Shown: positions 41,253 to 50,407 of the stretch, one piece after another
Position numbering within the stretch: position 1 is the stretch's first letter
Layout of the letters: each line of letters starts with the position of its first letter
NCBI RefSeq assembly: GCF_040371545.1
Contig: NZ_AP029048.1
Span: 1,798,001-1,862,000 of the forward strand
Reading direction: 5' to 3'
DNA from: Synechococcus sp. M16CYN
GTDB taxonomy: Bacteria > Cyanobacteriota > Cyanobacteriia > PCC-6307 > Cyanobiaceae
DNA: 64,000 bases
Position numbers and translations under genes: made by a program
Notes under the pieces: model-generated
What the model was told of the DNA's origin: nothing
Databases searched by the model: none
What the model saw: only the letters and a program-made list of their open reading frames with translations

Positions 41253-42548
41253 GTGATCGAGCGCTATACCCTCCCTGAGATGGGAGCCATTTGGAGTGAA
41301 AAAGCCAAATTTCAAAGTTGGCTCGACGTGGAAATTGCTGCTACAACAGCCAATTGCCAACTCGGTCGTGTCCCCCAGGAAGCCCTTAAGACGATCAAAA
41401 CGAAGGCATCTTTTTCTGTTAATAGGATTCTCGAGATTGAAAAGGAAATCCATCACGACGTCATTGCTTTTCTTACTAACGTGAACGAATATGTGGGGGA
41501 TGCTGGGCGGTATATTCACGTTGGCATGACCAGCTCCGATGTACTAGATACAGGGCTAGCGCTGCAGATGAAGCGATCTATTGTTCTTCTTCGCATGGAA
41601 CTGGGTGCTCTCGCTGATGCCCTCAGGAAATTGGCTCGTTTGCATAAGGATACGCAAATGATCGGCCGCTCCCATGGAATCCACGGCGAGCCAATTACCT
41701 TTGGCTTTAAAGTAGCTGGATGGTTAGCAGAGACCGAACGAAATCGCACTAGACTCGAGCGGTTAGAGGCTGACGTAGCTATCGGGCAGATCAGTGGCGC
41801 GATGGGCACTTATGCCAACACTGACCCTCAGGTAGAAGCCATTAGTTGTGAGATTCTTGGTTTAAAACCAGACACCGTAAGCACCCAGGTGATCTCGCGG
41901 GATCGACATGCTGATTATGTTCAAACCTTGGCCCTTGTCGCGGCCTCTTTAGAGCGCTTCTCCACAGAAATCCGCAACCTTCAACGGACAGATGTTCTCG
42001 AAGTGGAAGAGAATTTCGCTAAAGAACAAAAAGGCAGCTCGGCTATGCCTCACAAACGAAACCCAATCCGTAGTGAACGGATCAGCGGACTCGCAAGAAT
42101 TCTACGCAGCTACACAATTGCGGCTTTAGAAAATGTGACCTTGTGGCATGAGCGGGACATCAGTCACAGCGCAACCGAGCGAATGATGTTGCCGGACTGC
42201 TCAACCACTTTGCACTTCATGTTGCATGAAATGACCGCTGTGGTAAGAAGTCTAAGTGTTTATCCCGAAAATATGCGCCGTAATATGAACGTGTACGGCG
42301 GTGTAGTGTTCAGCCAAAGAATATTGTTAGCCCTCATCGGTGCCGGTATGAGTCGTGAAAAGGCATACCGCATAGTCCAACGTAATGCCCACATGGCCTG
42401 GAACAATACAGCAGGAAACTTCCGAGCCAACCTTGAATCCGACACAGAGGTGACAAGCCGACTTTCAACCAGTCAGCTGGACAGTTGCTTTAGCATCGAT
42501 GTGCATCAAGAGAATCTTGATGTGGTATGGCACAGGTTAGCTATCTGA
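41253..42548 (+). CDS. purB: Adenylosuccinate lyase
   Basis: PurB cleaves SAICAR and adenylosuccinate in purine synthesis. The start GTG 41253 gives a product beginning MIERYTLPEMGAIWSEKAKF with 431 residues, the family length; in-frame ATG 41238 or 41139 would add unaligned residues. Catalytic motifs are visible: HVGMTSSDVLDT, GRSHGIHGEPITFG and the fumarase-superfamily signature GSSAMPHKRNP. Confidence 0.94.
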   Translation: MIERYTLPEMGAIWSEKAKFQSWLDVEIAATTANCQLGRVPQEALKTIKTKASFSVNRILEIEKEIHHDVIAFLTNVNEYVGDAGRYIHVGMTSSDVLDTGLALQMKRSIVLLRMELGALADALRKLARLHKDTQMIGRSHGIHGEPITFGFKVAGWLAETERNRTRLERLEADVAIGQISGAMGTYANTDPQVEAISCEILGLKPDTVSTQVISRDRHADYVQTLALVAASLERFSTEIRNLQRTDVLEVEENFAKEQKGSSAMPHKRNPIRSERISGLARILRSYTIAALENVTLWHERDISHSATERMMLPDCSTTLHFMLHEMTAVVRSLSVYPENMRRNMNVYGGVVFSQRILLALIGAGMSREKAYRIVQRNAHMAWNNTAGNFRANLESDTEVTSRLSTSQLDSCFSIDVHQENLDVVWHRLAI

Positions 42549-42588
42549 GGTCGAAATCACTATGTTTAAATCACTAGTACTCTAGGTT

Positions 42589-43755
42589 TCAATCACCGGT
42601 ACTCAATGGCGTTAACAACCCGAGAACTCGGAGCACTGACATAGCGTTAGCTATTGGATTCAAAGGTTCAAGAGCGGCGTTTATGCTGTCGATGATCTGG
42701 GTGCGCACATTCCGATCAATTACAACGATGTCGCCCTGACGTAAAGGTGGATTATTTGGACTGTTCAATAATGCATCAGGGCTATATGTCACTTTTTTCA
42801 CAGAAGACGATCCATCACGTTCGGTCCGAACGATGGCGACCTTGATTGCGCTGCCACGTACAGGGGTAATTCCACCAGCTTGCAGTACAGCCCTAGAGAG
42901 TGGTGAGTTCGGGGTAATTTGAACAGCTCCAGGTGAACGAACCTCGCCAAGGACTACAACTCGAATGAGCCTACTAGAAAAATTTGAAACAGATCCCATA
43001 ATTAGATCTGAGCTATTCGGGGACCTAACTCGAACCACTCGGATACTATCGCCATCGTAAATGAGTGGGTTTGGAGCATGTCCACCATGCTTTAAAACAG
43101 TTAAGTAATCAAATCTATAAAGTTTGCTTTTGCCATTATTCTCGGGATCAAGACGCATTAACTCCAAGCCTGATAAATCACCTAGAGCTGTAATTCCTCC
43201 AGCTCTAGCAATCGCATCGACAAGTGTTGGCCAACCACCACCACTACCCAAATCTAAATCAACATTAGATTTGGTGGAATTAACTTGTAAAGTATAAATA
43301 CCTGGACGTCGCACTTCACCGCTCACAGTTACCCTGATTGGACGCTGTGATAGCAAATTCAGGTATACAATTGGACGACGCAAAAACTGACTATAGCCGT
43401 TGGTAATTCGCTGACGAGCTTCATCCAATGTCAATCCCCAGACTTCAATTGTTCCCAGTCGTGGAAGATTGATTGTACCGTCACTGAGTACTTGCACCCT
43501 TGCCTCATAGCCCTCGATTTTGAAGACAGATATCTCCAACTTGTCGCCAGGACCCAGTCGATACCGATAGGTCGACACAGGGAAATGACTCACAGTAGTA
43601 GTCACGGAGACATCAGTCTGAGCAGGGCGAGAAGGAACTTTGAGCGAATTACGCCGTTCTTCAGCTCGTACGCTCCCGGTCCATAAGAGCGAAACACTCA
43701 GCATCCAAGCGGCGGCTATGCCTGCAGAGAATCCAGAGCGAAGAGTGATGAGCAT
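42589..43755 (-). CDS. Outer-membrane polysaccharide export protein (Wza/KpsD-like OPX)
   Basis: OPX proteins form the outer-membrane channel for capsule or exopolysaccharide. The 388-residue product has a signal peptide (about 1-31, ending SVRA-E). The poly-export domain at about 64-145 has YRLGPGDKLEISVF and DGTINLPRLGTI. Two SLBB-type segments follow (VSGEVRRPGIYTL and VLGEVRSPGAVQI). No lipoprotein Cys is seen at the signal cleavage site. It diverges from the N-acyltransferase gene with 79 bp between and is the only export component in the window. Confidence 0.9.
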   Translation of the reverse strand: MLITLRSGFSAGIAAAWMLSVSLLWTGSVRAEERRNSLKVPSRPAQTDVSVTTTVSHFPVSTYRYRLGPGDKLEISVFKIEGYEARVQVLSDGTINLPRLGTIEVWGLTLDEARQRITNGYSQFLRRPIVYLNLLSQRPIRVTVSGEVRRPGIYTLQVNSTKSNVDLDLGSGGGWPTLVDAIARAGGITALGDLSGLELMRLDPENNGKSKLYRFDYLTVLKHGGHAPNPLIYDGDSIRVVRVRSPNSSDLIMGSVSNFSSRLIRVVVLGEVRSPGAVQITPNSPLSRAVLQAGGITPVRGSAIKVAIVRTERDGSSSVKKVTYSPDALLNSPNNPPLRQGDIVVIDRNVRTQIIDSINAALEPLNPIANAMSVLRVLGLLTPLSTGD

Positions 43756-43834
43756 GAAATAAAGAATGAAGTGGTGTGATCAGTAAAAACCTCGATGCAA
43801 TTTTCCCGCATAATGAGGCTTATAAGACGATCTC

Positions 43835-44776
43835 ATGGTGCTGACGGGTTCTGATACTCGAGGTGATGTTTTTCTCCCAACAGGATGGAATAGCTCCAAT
43901 CGAAATAGCAGTCGCCTTTTTACCCTCAACGGGCTTGAGCTACATCTGATTTCAGGCTCTCAGTTTGGTCCAGTTGCCAAAGCTGTTGGAGCGTTACGAG
44001 AGTCGACATATCGACAACAGCTATCTGGATTAGGTCATAGCCACGATCTGGATGGACGAGACTTTTCATACGATCATCTCCTGCTTCTTGATGTCTATAG
44101 TGGCGCCCTAGCTGGATCTGCTCGACTTCAATTCATTCTGGTAGCCACACCAACAACAGAACTCCCGAATAGTAAGCAGTCCTATTTAGAGCATGTCTAC
44201 CCTGGCATCAATCAGTTGTTGGCTGCGCGCGAACATCACGTCGAGATTGGACGGGTTGCGCTTGCAAAACGATTCCAACGTCAACCCCATTCGCTCATGG
44301 CGTTGTTCCGTGGGGGGCTCCTGATTTCTGCGCTGTCTGGGTACAAGACCCTACATGGCCTAGTTTCCTATAATCATTTCGCCTTTAGCCAACCAGTCAA
44401 TCAAGTCTTTCTGAGTGCCTTAATGCGTCCTCCTTATCGCAGGACAGGTGTAACGCTTCCTGCGCCGCGTCACCCTGTTCCAACAATCATTGCCATGAAC
44501 GAACCTCATCCGATCAATAACGTTCAGGCATTGGAATTAGCTATACGCAAGCAACATGCTGAAGATTTTCGCCTGCCGGTGCTGTTGCGGCAGTACTTCA
44601 ACTTAGTAGGAGCGCAAGTCTGCGACTTGTCTCTCGCCAAAGATTTCAACCAGATAACTGAAATCTTGATGGTCGCCGATTTAGACAGTCTTCCCAAAGA
44701 ACGGCTGAACTACTTCATCGATGTTCCTCATCAACCCGTCTACCGGCACTTCAGTTGGTATCGAGGTGAGGAATAA
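43835..44776 (+). CDS. OlsB-like GNAT N-acyltransferase
   Basis: The 313-residue product shows the layout of the ornithine N-acyltransferase (OlsB) type of GNAT. The acyl-donor binding core EHHVEIGRVALAKRF (about 131-145) is followed by ALFRGGLLISALSGYKTLHGLV. A late PVLLRQYFNLVGAQVCDLSLAKDF...TEILMVADLDSLP region (about 249-290) matches the OlsB pattern of substrate loop and last strands. OlsB moves a 3-hydroxyacyl chain from ACP to an amine. Here it is followed by its own ACP and a ketoacyl synthase, within a capsule locus. The acceptor amine is unknown. It diverges from the export gene. Confidence 0.68.
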   Translation: MVLTGSDTRGDVFLPTGWNSSNRNSSRLFTLNGLELHLISGSQFGPVAKAVGALRESTYRQQLSGLGHSHDLDGRDFSYDHLLLLDVYSGALAGSARLQFILVATPTTELPNSKQSYLEHVYPGINQLLAAREHHVEIGRVALAKRFQRQPHSLMALFRGGLLISALSGYKTLHGLVSYNHFAFSQPVNQVFLSALMRPPYRRTGVTLPAPRHPVPTIIAMNEPHPINNVQALELAIRKQHAEDFRLPVLLRQYFNLVGAQVCDLSLAKDFNQITEILMVADLDSLPKERLNYFIDVPHQPVYRHFSWYRGEE

Positions 44777-44811
44777 ACCGGCTATCACTGATATCTTGAC
44801 GTGATCAGTGA

Positions 44812-45105
44812 TTGGTGCTGGTATTGGCCGAGAGACCAACTAACAAGCAAGCGCTAGAGGGCAGCCTCATTGAAATTCTGCATGGTATCTCGGGTGCTGA
44901 CCCAGCCACGATCACGGCCAACGCGCGATTAATAGAGGATATTGGAATTGACTCTCTAGGTTTCTATGAGATTTTGATCGAAGCCAACACCCGTTTTGGA
45001 ATTCGGATACCAGAAGAAACACTGCTGCAATTCCGCACAGTCGGCGATATCCAAGTGCACTTGGAATCGCTAGAAATCAGGCCTCCCAATGCCGAAAACG
45101 CCTGA
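44812..45105 (+). CDS. Acyl carrier protein (secondary)
   Basis: The product is about 97 residues with the phosphopantetheine site GIDSLGFYEIL (Ser48). Helix II reads SLGF rather than the housekeeping DSLDT/V, so it is a specialised ACP and not the fatty-acid AcpP. No ATG start exists; TTG 44812 or GTG 44815 must be used. Its end overlaps the next gene, a ketoacyl synthase, by 17 bases. With the N-acyltransferase before it, this forms an acyl-chain module. Confidence 0.85.
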   Translation: MVLVLAERPTNKQALEGSLIEILHGISGADPATITANARLIEDIGIDSLGFYEILIEANTRFGIRIPEETLLQFRTVGDIQVHLESLEIRPPNAENA

Positions 45106-46360
45106 ACGTTCGGCCATCGTTGGCTGGGGTTCAATAACCCCGATTGGTTCTGATCCATGGTCCACCTGGCAAGCGGCTGTAGCAGGCCGGTCAGGAATCC
45201 GGGCTTTAACGGAATCCTGGAGCTTCGACCTGCCAACACGTATCGCCGGACGAGTTCCCGATACAATCTTCACAAAGCTGGAACCGATTCTACGCAGACG
45301 ATCGGATCGCTGTACACAGCTGGCTCTACTGGCAGCACGCCAAGCCTGGGCCATGGCCTTAAAAAGAACACCGGGGGTCGATCCTGATCGCGTGGCTGTG
45401 GTGATCGGGACAGGGATTGGTGGCCTATCAACCATGCATGAGCAACACATGCAGCTTTCAGACGGGGGACCGTCAAGCGTCAATCCCCTTACCGTGCCAA
45501 TGCTGATCCCCGATGCACCTGCCGGCCAAGTAGCAATCGATTTAGAGATCCATGGGGGGGTGCATACTCCTGTCTCCGCTTGTGCTTCAGGAGCCGAGGC
45601 AATGATGTTAGCTCAAATGCTGCTCAATGACGACCGAGCAGACCTGGTACTCGCAGGCGGAGCAGAAGCGCCTATAAATCGTCTTGGATTAGTAGGATTC
45701 TCAGCGATGCGAGCTCTATCATCCCGCAACAATGCTCCGGAACAGGCGTCACGGCCATACAGCAGTAACCGAGATGGATTCGTGTTATCCGAAGGAGCTG
45801 GTATACTGGCACTGACACGCGATAGCGACGCTCCTGCCGGGGCAGCCCTAGGCTGGCAGCTAGCCGGTGGCATCAGCAGCGATGGCCACCACATCGTGGC
45901 TCCAGAACCACAGGGGATACAGGCGAGTCGTGCGGTTGAAGATGCTTTACGCCGGGCTGATGTCGACCCTGCTGATTTGTGTGCCATCCAAGCCCACGCT
46001 ACCGGAACTAACCTAGGCGACCTCGCTGAAGCTCGTGCCCTTAAGCTCAGTCTAGGAGTGGTGGTCGAGCATCTTCCCGTTTACGCCCCAAAAGGTCAAT
46101 TAGGTCATTTGTTAGGAGCAGCCGGATCTGTAGAAGCCATCTTGGGGATTCAATCCTTGCGGGAAGGCATCGTACCGCAAAGCATCAACGCCAATCCGCT
46201 AGATACCGAGATTAACCTAGATGTAACTGCATCAGGTCCTGTCAAGCTTTCTTCCTCGGAACCTGAGCGCCTAATGCTGAAAAACGCTTTTGGCTTTGGC
46301 GGACACAATGTCAGTTTAGTCCTAGCCGCTCCCTGTAATATTGCTGAACAACGCGACTAA
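45089..46360 (+). CDS. Beta-ketoacyl-ACP synthase (FabF-like, KAS II)
   Basis: KAS enzymes extend acyl-ACP chains by condensation with malonyl-ACP. The 423-residue product has the complete Cys-His-His triad: C165 in PVSACASGAEA, the first His in QAHATGTNLGD and the second in KGQLGHLLGAAG. The NAFGFGGHN end motif is also present. It overlaps the secondary ACP gene. Its last 50 bases overlap the end of the convergent kpsS-plsC fusion. Placement implies a dedicated acyl product rather than bulk fatty acids. Confidence 0.88.
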   Translation: MPKTPERSAIVGWGSITPIGSDPWSTWQAAVAGRSGIRALTESWSFDLPTRIAGRVPDTIFTKLEPILRRRSDRCTQLALLAARQAWAMALKRTPGVDPDRVAVVIGTGIGGLSTMHEQHMQLSDGGPSSVNPLTVPMLIPDAPAGQVAIDLEIHGGVHTPVSACASGAEAMMLAQMLLNDDRADLVLAGGAEAPINRLGLVGFSAMRALSSRNNAPEQASRPYSSNRDGFVLSEGAGILALTRDSDAPAGAALGWQLAGGISSDGHHIVAPEPQGIQASRAVEDALRRADVDPADLCAIQAHATGTNLGDLAEARALKLSLGVVVEHLPVYAPKGQLGHLLGAAGSVEAILGIQSLREGIVPQSINANPLDTEINLDVTASGPVKLSSSEPERLMLKNAFGFGGHNVSLVLAAPCNIAEQRD

Positions 46361-48341
46361 AACCATCACGGTCTTTAGGGTTTTGCGGGAGTTTCAGGTC
46401 TGATGAGCGTCCGCATCGGCAATGAATGATTCCCGGAGGTGCCGTGAGACGACGCAACAACAGCTGTAGCGGTTTGTAGAATGCTCCGACCGCATCATCC
46501 AGGCTTTCATAGTGAAAGACCCAAGGCACAACGCAGCCACCATGGTACTGAGCGAGCATCCAGGCGCTTGGTGAAGCGCGTTCCTCTATCGGTGTTACCA
46601 GAGATCCATTGGGAGCGATCATGATTTCTCCGCAATCTTTCAACAGCTTGGATGCACTCATCAGACCAGCCAGACGTGACTGGGGTTGACGGTGATCCAG
46701 CACAGCCGAACCAGCATTACGGGCAGCAGCAGCGTAGCCAGGTAGCACCCACCTAAGATGGAGTTGTGCCGTAGTTAGACCAGGCATCCTAAGTATTGAT
46801 TGAATTACAAGGCCATCACAAGGACTGCGGTGGTTAAAGATATGGACTAATGGGATACCCGGTTGCTCAGAGCGCTGGCTGTCATCCACTACCACTTGAA
46901 TCCCTAGGGCCCGCAGGGCAACGGCTGAGGCCAAAGTCATCAGCTGCGCAGCCCAATCCCGTCGGCCTAATAGCACGGCTGGCAGCTGCAAACTGTAAAG
47001 CACAAAACCGAGAACAGCCCATGCTAATCGTGATAGTGTGCGAGTAATCGGGGTCAGCAGACTTCGAATTGGACGAGATTTCAATTCGGGCAATGTGGGG
47101 ATTGGGTCCAGTTGACGTGCTTCTAGGCCAACAGGGAAGGTTGTACGAAACGGAAAATCTCCGTCAAAATTGCCGTTCACCTGTGTGCTTGTTATCAGGT
47201 GATTGTAAAAGCGATAGAAGAGGGACCTATCACTGAGGTAAGGATTACGCCAGAAGTCATCTAAGGATTTCTGATCAGTCAGTCCCTCCAAGTCGTAAAA
47301 CGCGCTGCCCATAGTCTTTGTGGGTACTGCGTGAAACAAAGCCTGAAGGCCCACAGTGCTGTTTACCGTGACCACACCGCGACAAACACGCAGGTAAGTG
47401 CTCAATGGGCCATCGTGAAAGTAATGTACCCGGTCGGCAACCGCATAGCGTCTAGCTAATAAGCCAATCAAAACCTCATAATTATTGTAACCGCGATCTC
47501 GCGGATGATGCTTAAAGGTCAGTTGATCTGAGACGTGGGCATGCTTCGCAAAGGAATGGATTACGTCTTCGATGAAATCGTGCATGCCCCGGTAAGGAGA
47601 TCCTGTCTGGATCTGGGAGTCGCTGGAAACCTGGAGAACAGCAAGAAAGAACGACACATGTTCCAGCAAACGTCGTTTGAGACCTCTTTCCTTCCAGCGA
47701 TACAACCAATAGCGCCAAATCCCGCGCATCTGGCACCATAAGAAACTTGGAGAAGGCTGCAGTTTGTGCTCTCTTTCGATAATCGGGTAGTCGGTAAAAG
47801 CATGTTGAATAAAAGTGGGAGCTTTCCATGCTTTACGCCAACGCCACCCCGGATCAAGGACAATCCCCTGCGGGAGCTGATCTACAGGAGCCAAGTTCCT
47901 GTAAAATGACGCAGGCTTGTTTAGATTAGAGCGTGCGTTGACTCGATCACGCTCTAGGGTTACATAGTTTGGCCGTAGGTAGCCGAGCTCGAAAACCCAG
48001 GCTTCGATGCCGAGAGTCTGGGCTTCTTCAATAGCTACCCGGTGAGGGATTATAAAGTCTCCATACATGAAAATATGACGAATACCGCGGTCTTGAATTA
48101 GGCGACGCACGAATGGTCGCCATTCTTTCATGTCGCCTCGGAAAGCAACCTTTAGGTTTGAGGGAAAACCGAATTCCCGTAAAGGGAATGCTACTTTCGT
48201 TACAGGCACGCCGCACTTTCTAAGATAACGAGAAAGGCGTGCAAAAAACAGGCCAATTGGCCCCATCAGGAGAAGCACCGGCCCATCGATACGCACTTGC
48301 ACCAATACCGGCATCCTTTCTCTACCCAAACTGTTCACCAT
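46311..48341 (-). CDS. Fusion: KpsS-type Kdo transferase plus PlsC-type acyltransferase
   Basis: Residues about 15-420 match KpsS, which adds the first beta-Kdo to lyso-phosphatidylglycerol as capsule anchor: VLLLMGPIGLFFARLSRYL, the MYGDFIIPHRVAIEEA segment, the HP motif in FKHHPRDRGYNN (277-287) and VTVNSTVGLQALFH. Residues about 435-670 match a PlsC/LPLAT domain: a hydrophobic helix near 437-458, Hx4D as NHRSPCD (His504-Asp509), and VVPW. Block III reads APNGSL (576-581) instead of EGTR, so acceptor binding has diverged. The fusion suggests that one protein glycosylates and re-acylates the lipid anchor. It follows kpsC by 36 bp on the same strand. Confidence 0.83.
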   Translation of the reverse strand: MVNSLGRERMPVLVQVRIDGPVLLLMGPIGLFFARLSRYLRKCGVPVTKVAFPLREFGFPSNLKVAFRGDMKEWRPFVRRLIQDRGIRHIFMYGDFIIPHRVAIEEAQTLGIEAWVFELGYLRPNYVTLERDRVNARSNLNKPASFYRNLAPVDQLPQGIVLDPGWRWRKAWKAPTFIQHAFTDYPIIEREHKLQPSPSFLWCQMRGIWRYWLYRWKERGLKRRLLEHVSFFLAVLQVSSDSQIQTGSPYRGMHDFIEDVIHSFAKHAHVSDQLTFKHHPRDRGYNNYEVLIGLLARRYAVADRVHYFHDGPLSTYLRVCRGVVTVNSTVGLQALFHAVPTKTMGSAFYDLEGLTDQKSLDDFWRNPYLSDRSLFYRFYNHLITSTQVNGNFDGDFPFRTTFPVGLEARQLDPIPTLPELKSRPIRSLLTPITRTLSRLAWAVLGFVLYSLQLPAVLLGRRDWAAQLMTLASAVALRALGIQVVVDDSQRSEQPGIPLVHIFNHRSPCDGLVIQSILRMPGLTTAQLHLRWVLPGYAAAARNAGSAVLDHRQPQSRLAGLMSASKLLKDCGEIMIAPNGSLVTPIEERASPSAWMLAQYHGGCVVPWVFHYESLDDAVGAFYKPLQLLLRRLTAPPGIIHCRCGRSSDLKLPQNPKDRDGFSRVVQQYYRERLGLN

Positions 48342-48377
48342 TTGGTGTACCGGAACAAAATCCTGGCATGGCCTGGT

Positions 48378-50375
48378 CTAACGGTGGCGTAACCGCCCCC
48401 AATGCCGAAATAGTGCCTGAATCGGCGTGCGGCGCTGTTTCGGGGAATCTCTCCAAGTAATCAATTCCTCAATGGCCTGTTCAGGCGTGATAAACCAACC
48501 GCTATGGCGACTGATATACCGAGGATAGTCGATTAAAACAGCGTGCACTAAAGCATCCAAATGGAGGGAACGTCCTCGCCTTGAGCACACCTTCTGATCA
48601 TATGTCAGCCCCCAGCCTGCATAGAAGGGCAACCCCCAGCAATGCACCTTCACCCCCCTCAATAACGCCTCAAAGCCGGTGAGAGAAGTCAGCACATGCA
48701 TAGAGTCAATCTGCATCAAGATCTGATGAATCGAACCTGAGGTGAGTACTTCATCGCAATAACGAGCCACAACCTTTTCCCCTTTTCCAGCTTGACATAG
48801 ACCTGCCACAACATCTGGGTGAGGTTTGTATACGAGATGAGCCTTAGGTTCAGTGGCCCGCACCGCTTGAAGCAGCTCAAGATTAGTGTGCAGGCCAGGA
48901 GCCCCAAAACGAATCGAGGCATCACTCTCCACTTGACCTACCACCAGCACGACCCGCTCTGCTGTGTGTGGTCGTCTCCAGTGTGCCTCGCTGAGGTTGT
49001 ACTTGGTGATTGCTGCACTCACAAGCCGCTGCCGAAGTCTTGCTGCACGCTCTCGCTGGTGATTTGTCCATTCACCAAAGGACAGCAATATCTCTAAATC
49101 ACTAGGTTTAGTAGCGTCATAGTAAGCACCACTGCCGTCCACCACCCATGAGATCGGATCAATCAGATCAGCGCCCAGCCCTACTGAACGCAAAAACCCA
49201 TCTTCCACCCGCAAGATTGGCAACCGGCGTTGATCGGCAGCTTGTATTACCCGCCGCCTACCGCGACGGCCCCACACTGCCACTGCATCAACCTGACGGC
49301 CGAGTGTGTGCCACGGCATCGGAAATCGCACGCAACTGCCCGCCATAAAGCGCTGGAGACTGCGCTGTTTCCAGGGTGTAAATCCAAATGCTTGCACTTG
49401 CCTAGGAGCAGTGGATCGTATCCGGCGCTGCAAACCAATGGCTTGTATTAGCACCTCAATCGAACAGGGTTGATGTTGATGAGGGTCGATGCAACGGGGA
49501 TAAGCGATGAGCGCTGCATGTACCAACGCCTCTAATGCAATTCCAGTCTGACGACGCTTTGGCGGTAGAATGCGATCATGGGTCAGCCCCCAACCTGCAT
49601 AAAAAGGCATTCCAAAACAGTGCACGGTCCGTCCCCAAAGCAATGACTCAAAACCCATTTGAGAGGTGACGACGTATACCGCCTCGGCTTGCTGTAACAA
49701 CCCAGCAGGGTGCAGACTATCCATGCTGAGAAGGATCCGCGGATGAGCCAGATCCTGAGGAGTAAAATGCCCCCGAGCCCGACCACGAATGACGTCCGGA
49801 TGCAACCTAACAACAACGGTGCAGGCCGGATGGTCCGCCAAGGCAACCTGCAGCATCTGGCGAAAACTCTCTTGATTTGCTAGACCAAAGGGAATAGAGC
49901 AATCACCAGCAGATTGATCTATCACCAACACAAAGCGACTCTTAGGAATTGGTGAATCACGCGAAGGGTTGATTTTGCTGAGGCGTTGCTCACACCAGAG
50001 CGTTTGTACTTGGCGCGCCCGTCGGAATTGTCCTTGGGTCAGCGGGGTCACAATGAGCCGCTCGAGACGACTAGGTGCTGTCGCATCAAAATGAACCCCC
50101 ATGTCATCCACAAGGAGACCAAGAGGCGGATGGTCTCGTCCTTTCTCGAGCGAACGCAGGAAACCATCCTCTAGATGCCAGATTGGAATCCCACGGGTTC
50201 TGCCGAGCCGTTCAACCTGACGAGCACTGGGACGACGTCCCCAGGCCAATAAAGCGTCGATATCACGGCGACGACCTGACACGAGCTGGGCTGGCGCCAG
50301 CAGCATCGGTAACGTCTGATGCACAAGCATGCCCCTGGCTGGCACACCAAGTCGCGCAGCAGCAAGCTCAGGCAT
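48378..50375 (-). CDS. kpsC: Capsule Kdo-linker transferase KpsC (two domains)
   Basis: KpsC builds the poly-beta-Kdo linker on which group 2-type capsules are attached. The 665-residue product has the expected duplicated glycosyltransferase architecture. Repeats share HLEDGFLRSL / RVEDGFLRSV, VDDMGVHFDAT / VDGSGAYYDAT, VRLHPD / YKPHPD, and FYAGWGLTHD / FYAGWGLTYD. Length equals the classical KpsC. The first two domain-defining His-Pro motifs are intact in both halves. It starts 32 bp from the divergent neuA-like gene and probably drives the kpsC - kpsS-plsC unit. Confidence 0.92.
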   Translation of the reverse strand: MPELAAARLGVPARGMLVHQTLPMLLAPAQLVSGRRRDIDALLAWGRRPSARQVERLGRTRGIPIWHLEDGFLRSLEKGRDHPPLGLLVDDMGVHFDATAPSRLERLIVTPLTQGQFRRARQVQTLWCEQRLSKINPSRDSPIPKSRFVLVIDQSAGDCSIPFGLANQESFRQMLQVALADHPACTVVVRLHPDVIRGRARGHFTPQDLAHPRILLSMDSLHPAGLLQQAEAVYVVTSQMGFESLLWGRTVHCFGMPFYAGWGLTHDRILPPKRRQTGIALEALVHAALIAYPRCIDPHQHQPCSIEVLIQAIGLQRRIRSTAPRQVQAFGFTPWKQRSLQRFMAGSCVRFPMPWHTLGRQVDAVAVWGRRGRRRVIQAADQRRLPILRVEDGFLRSVGLGADLIDPISWVVDGSGAYYDATKPSDLEILLSFGEWTNHQRERAARLRQRLVSAAITKYNLSEAHWRRPHTAERVVLVVGQVESDASIRFGAPGLHTNLELLQAVRATEPKAHLVYKPHPDVVAGLCQAGKGEKVVARYCDEVLTSGSIHQILMQIDSMHVLTSLTGFEALLRGVKVHCWGLPFYAGWGLTYDQKVCSRRGRSLHLDALVHAVLIDYPRYISRHSGWFITPEQAIEELITWRDSPKQRRTPIQALFRHWGRLRHR

Positions 50376-50407
50376 CGGGTAAGACGGTACAGCCCGAATT
50401 ATCTTTG

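Noticed and set aside
50075-50407. 333-base upstream extension of the neuA frame
   Set aside because: It is antisense to the kpsC 5' end, does not resemble cytidylyltransferases, and ATG 50408 starts the conserved domain.
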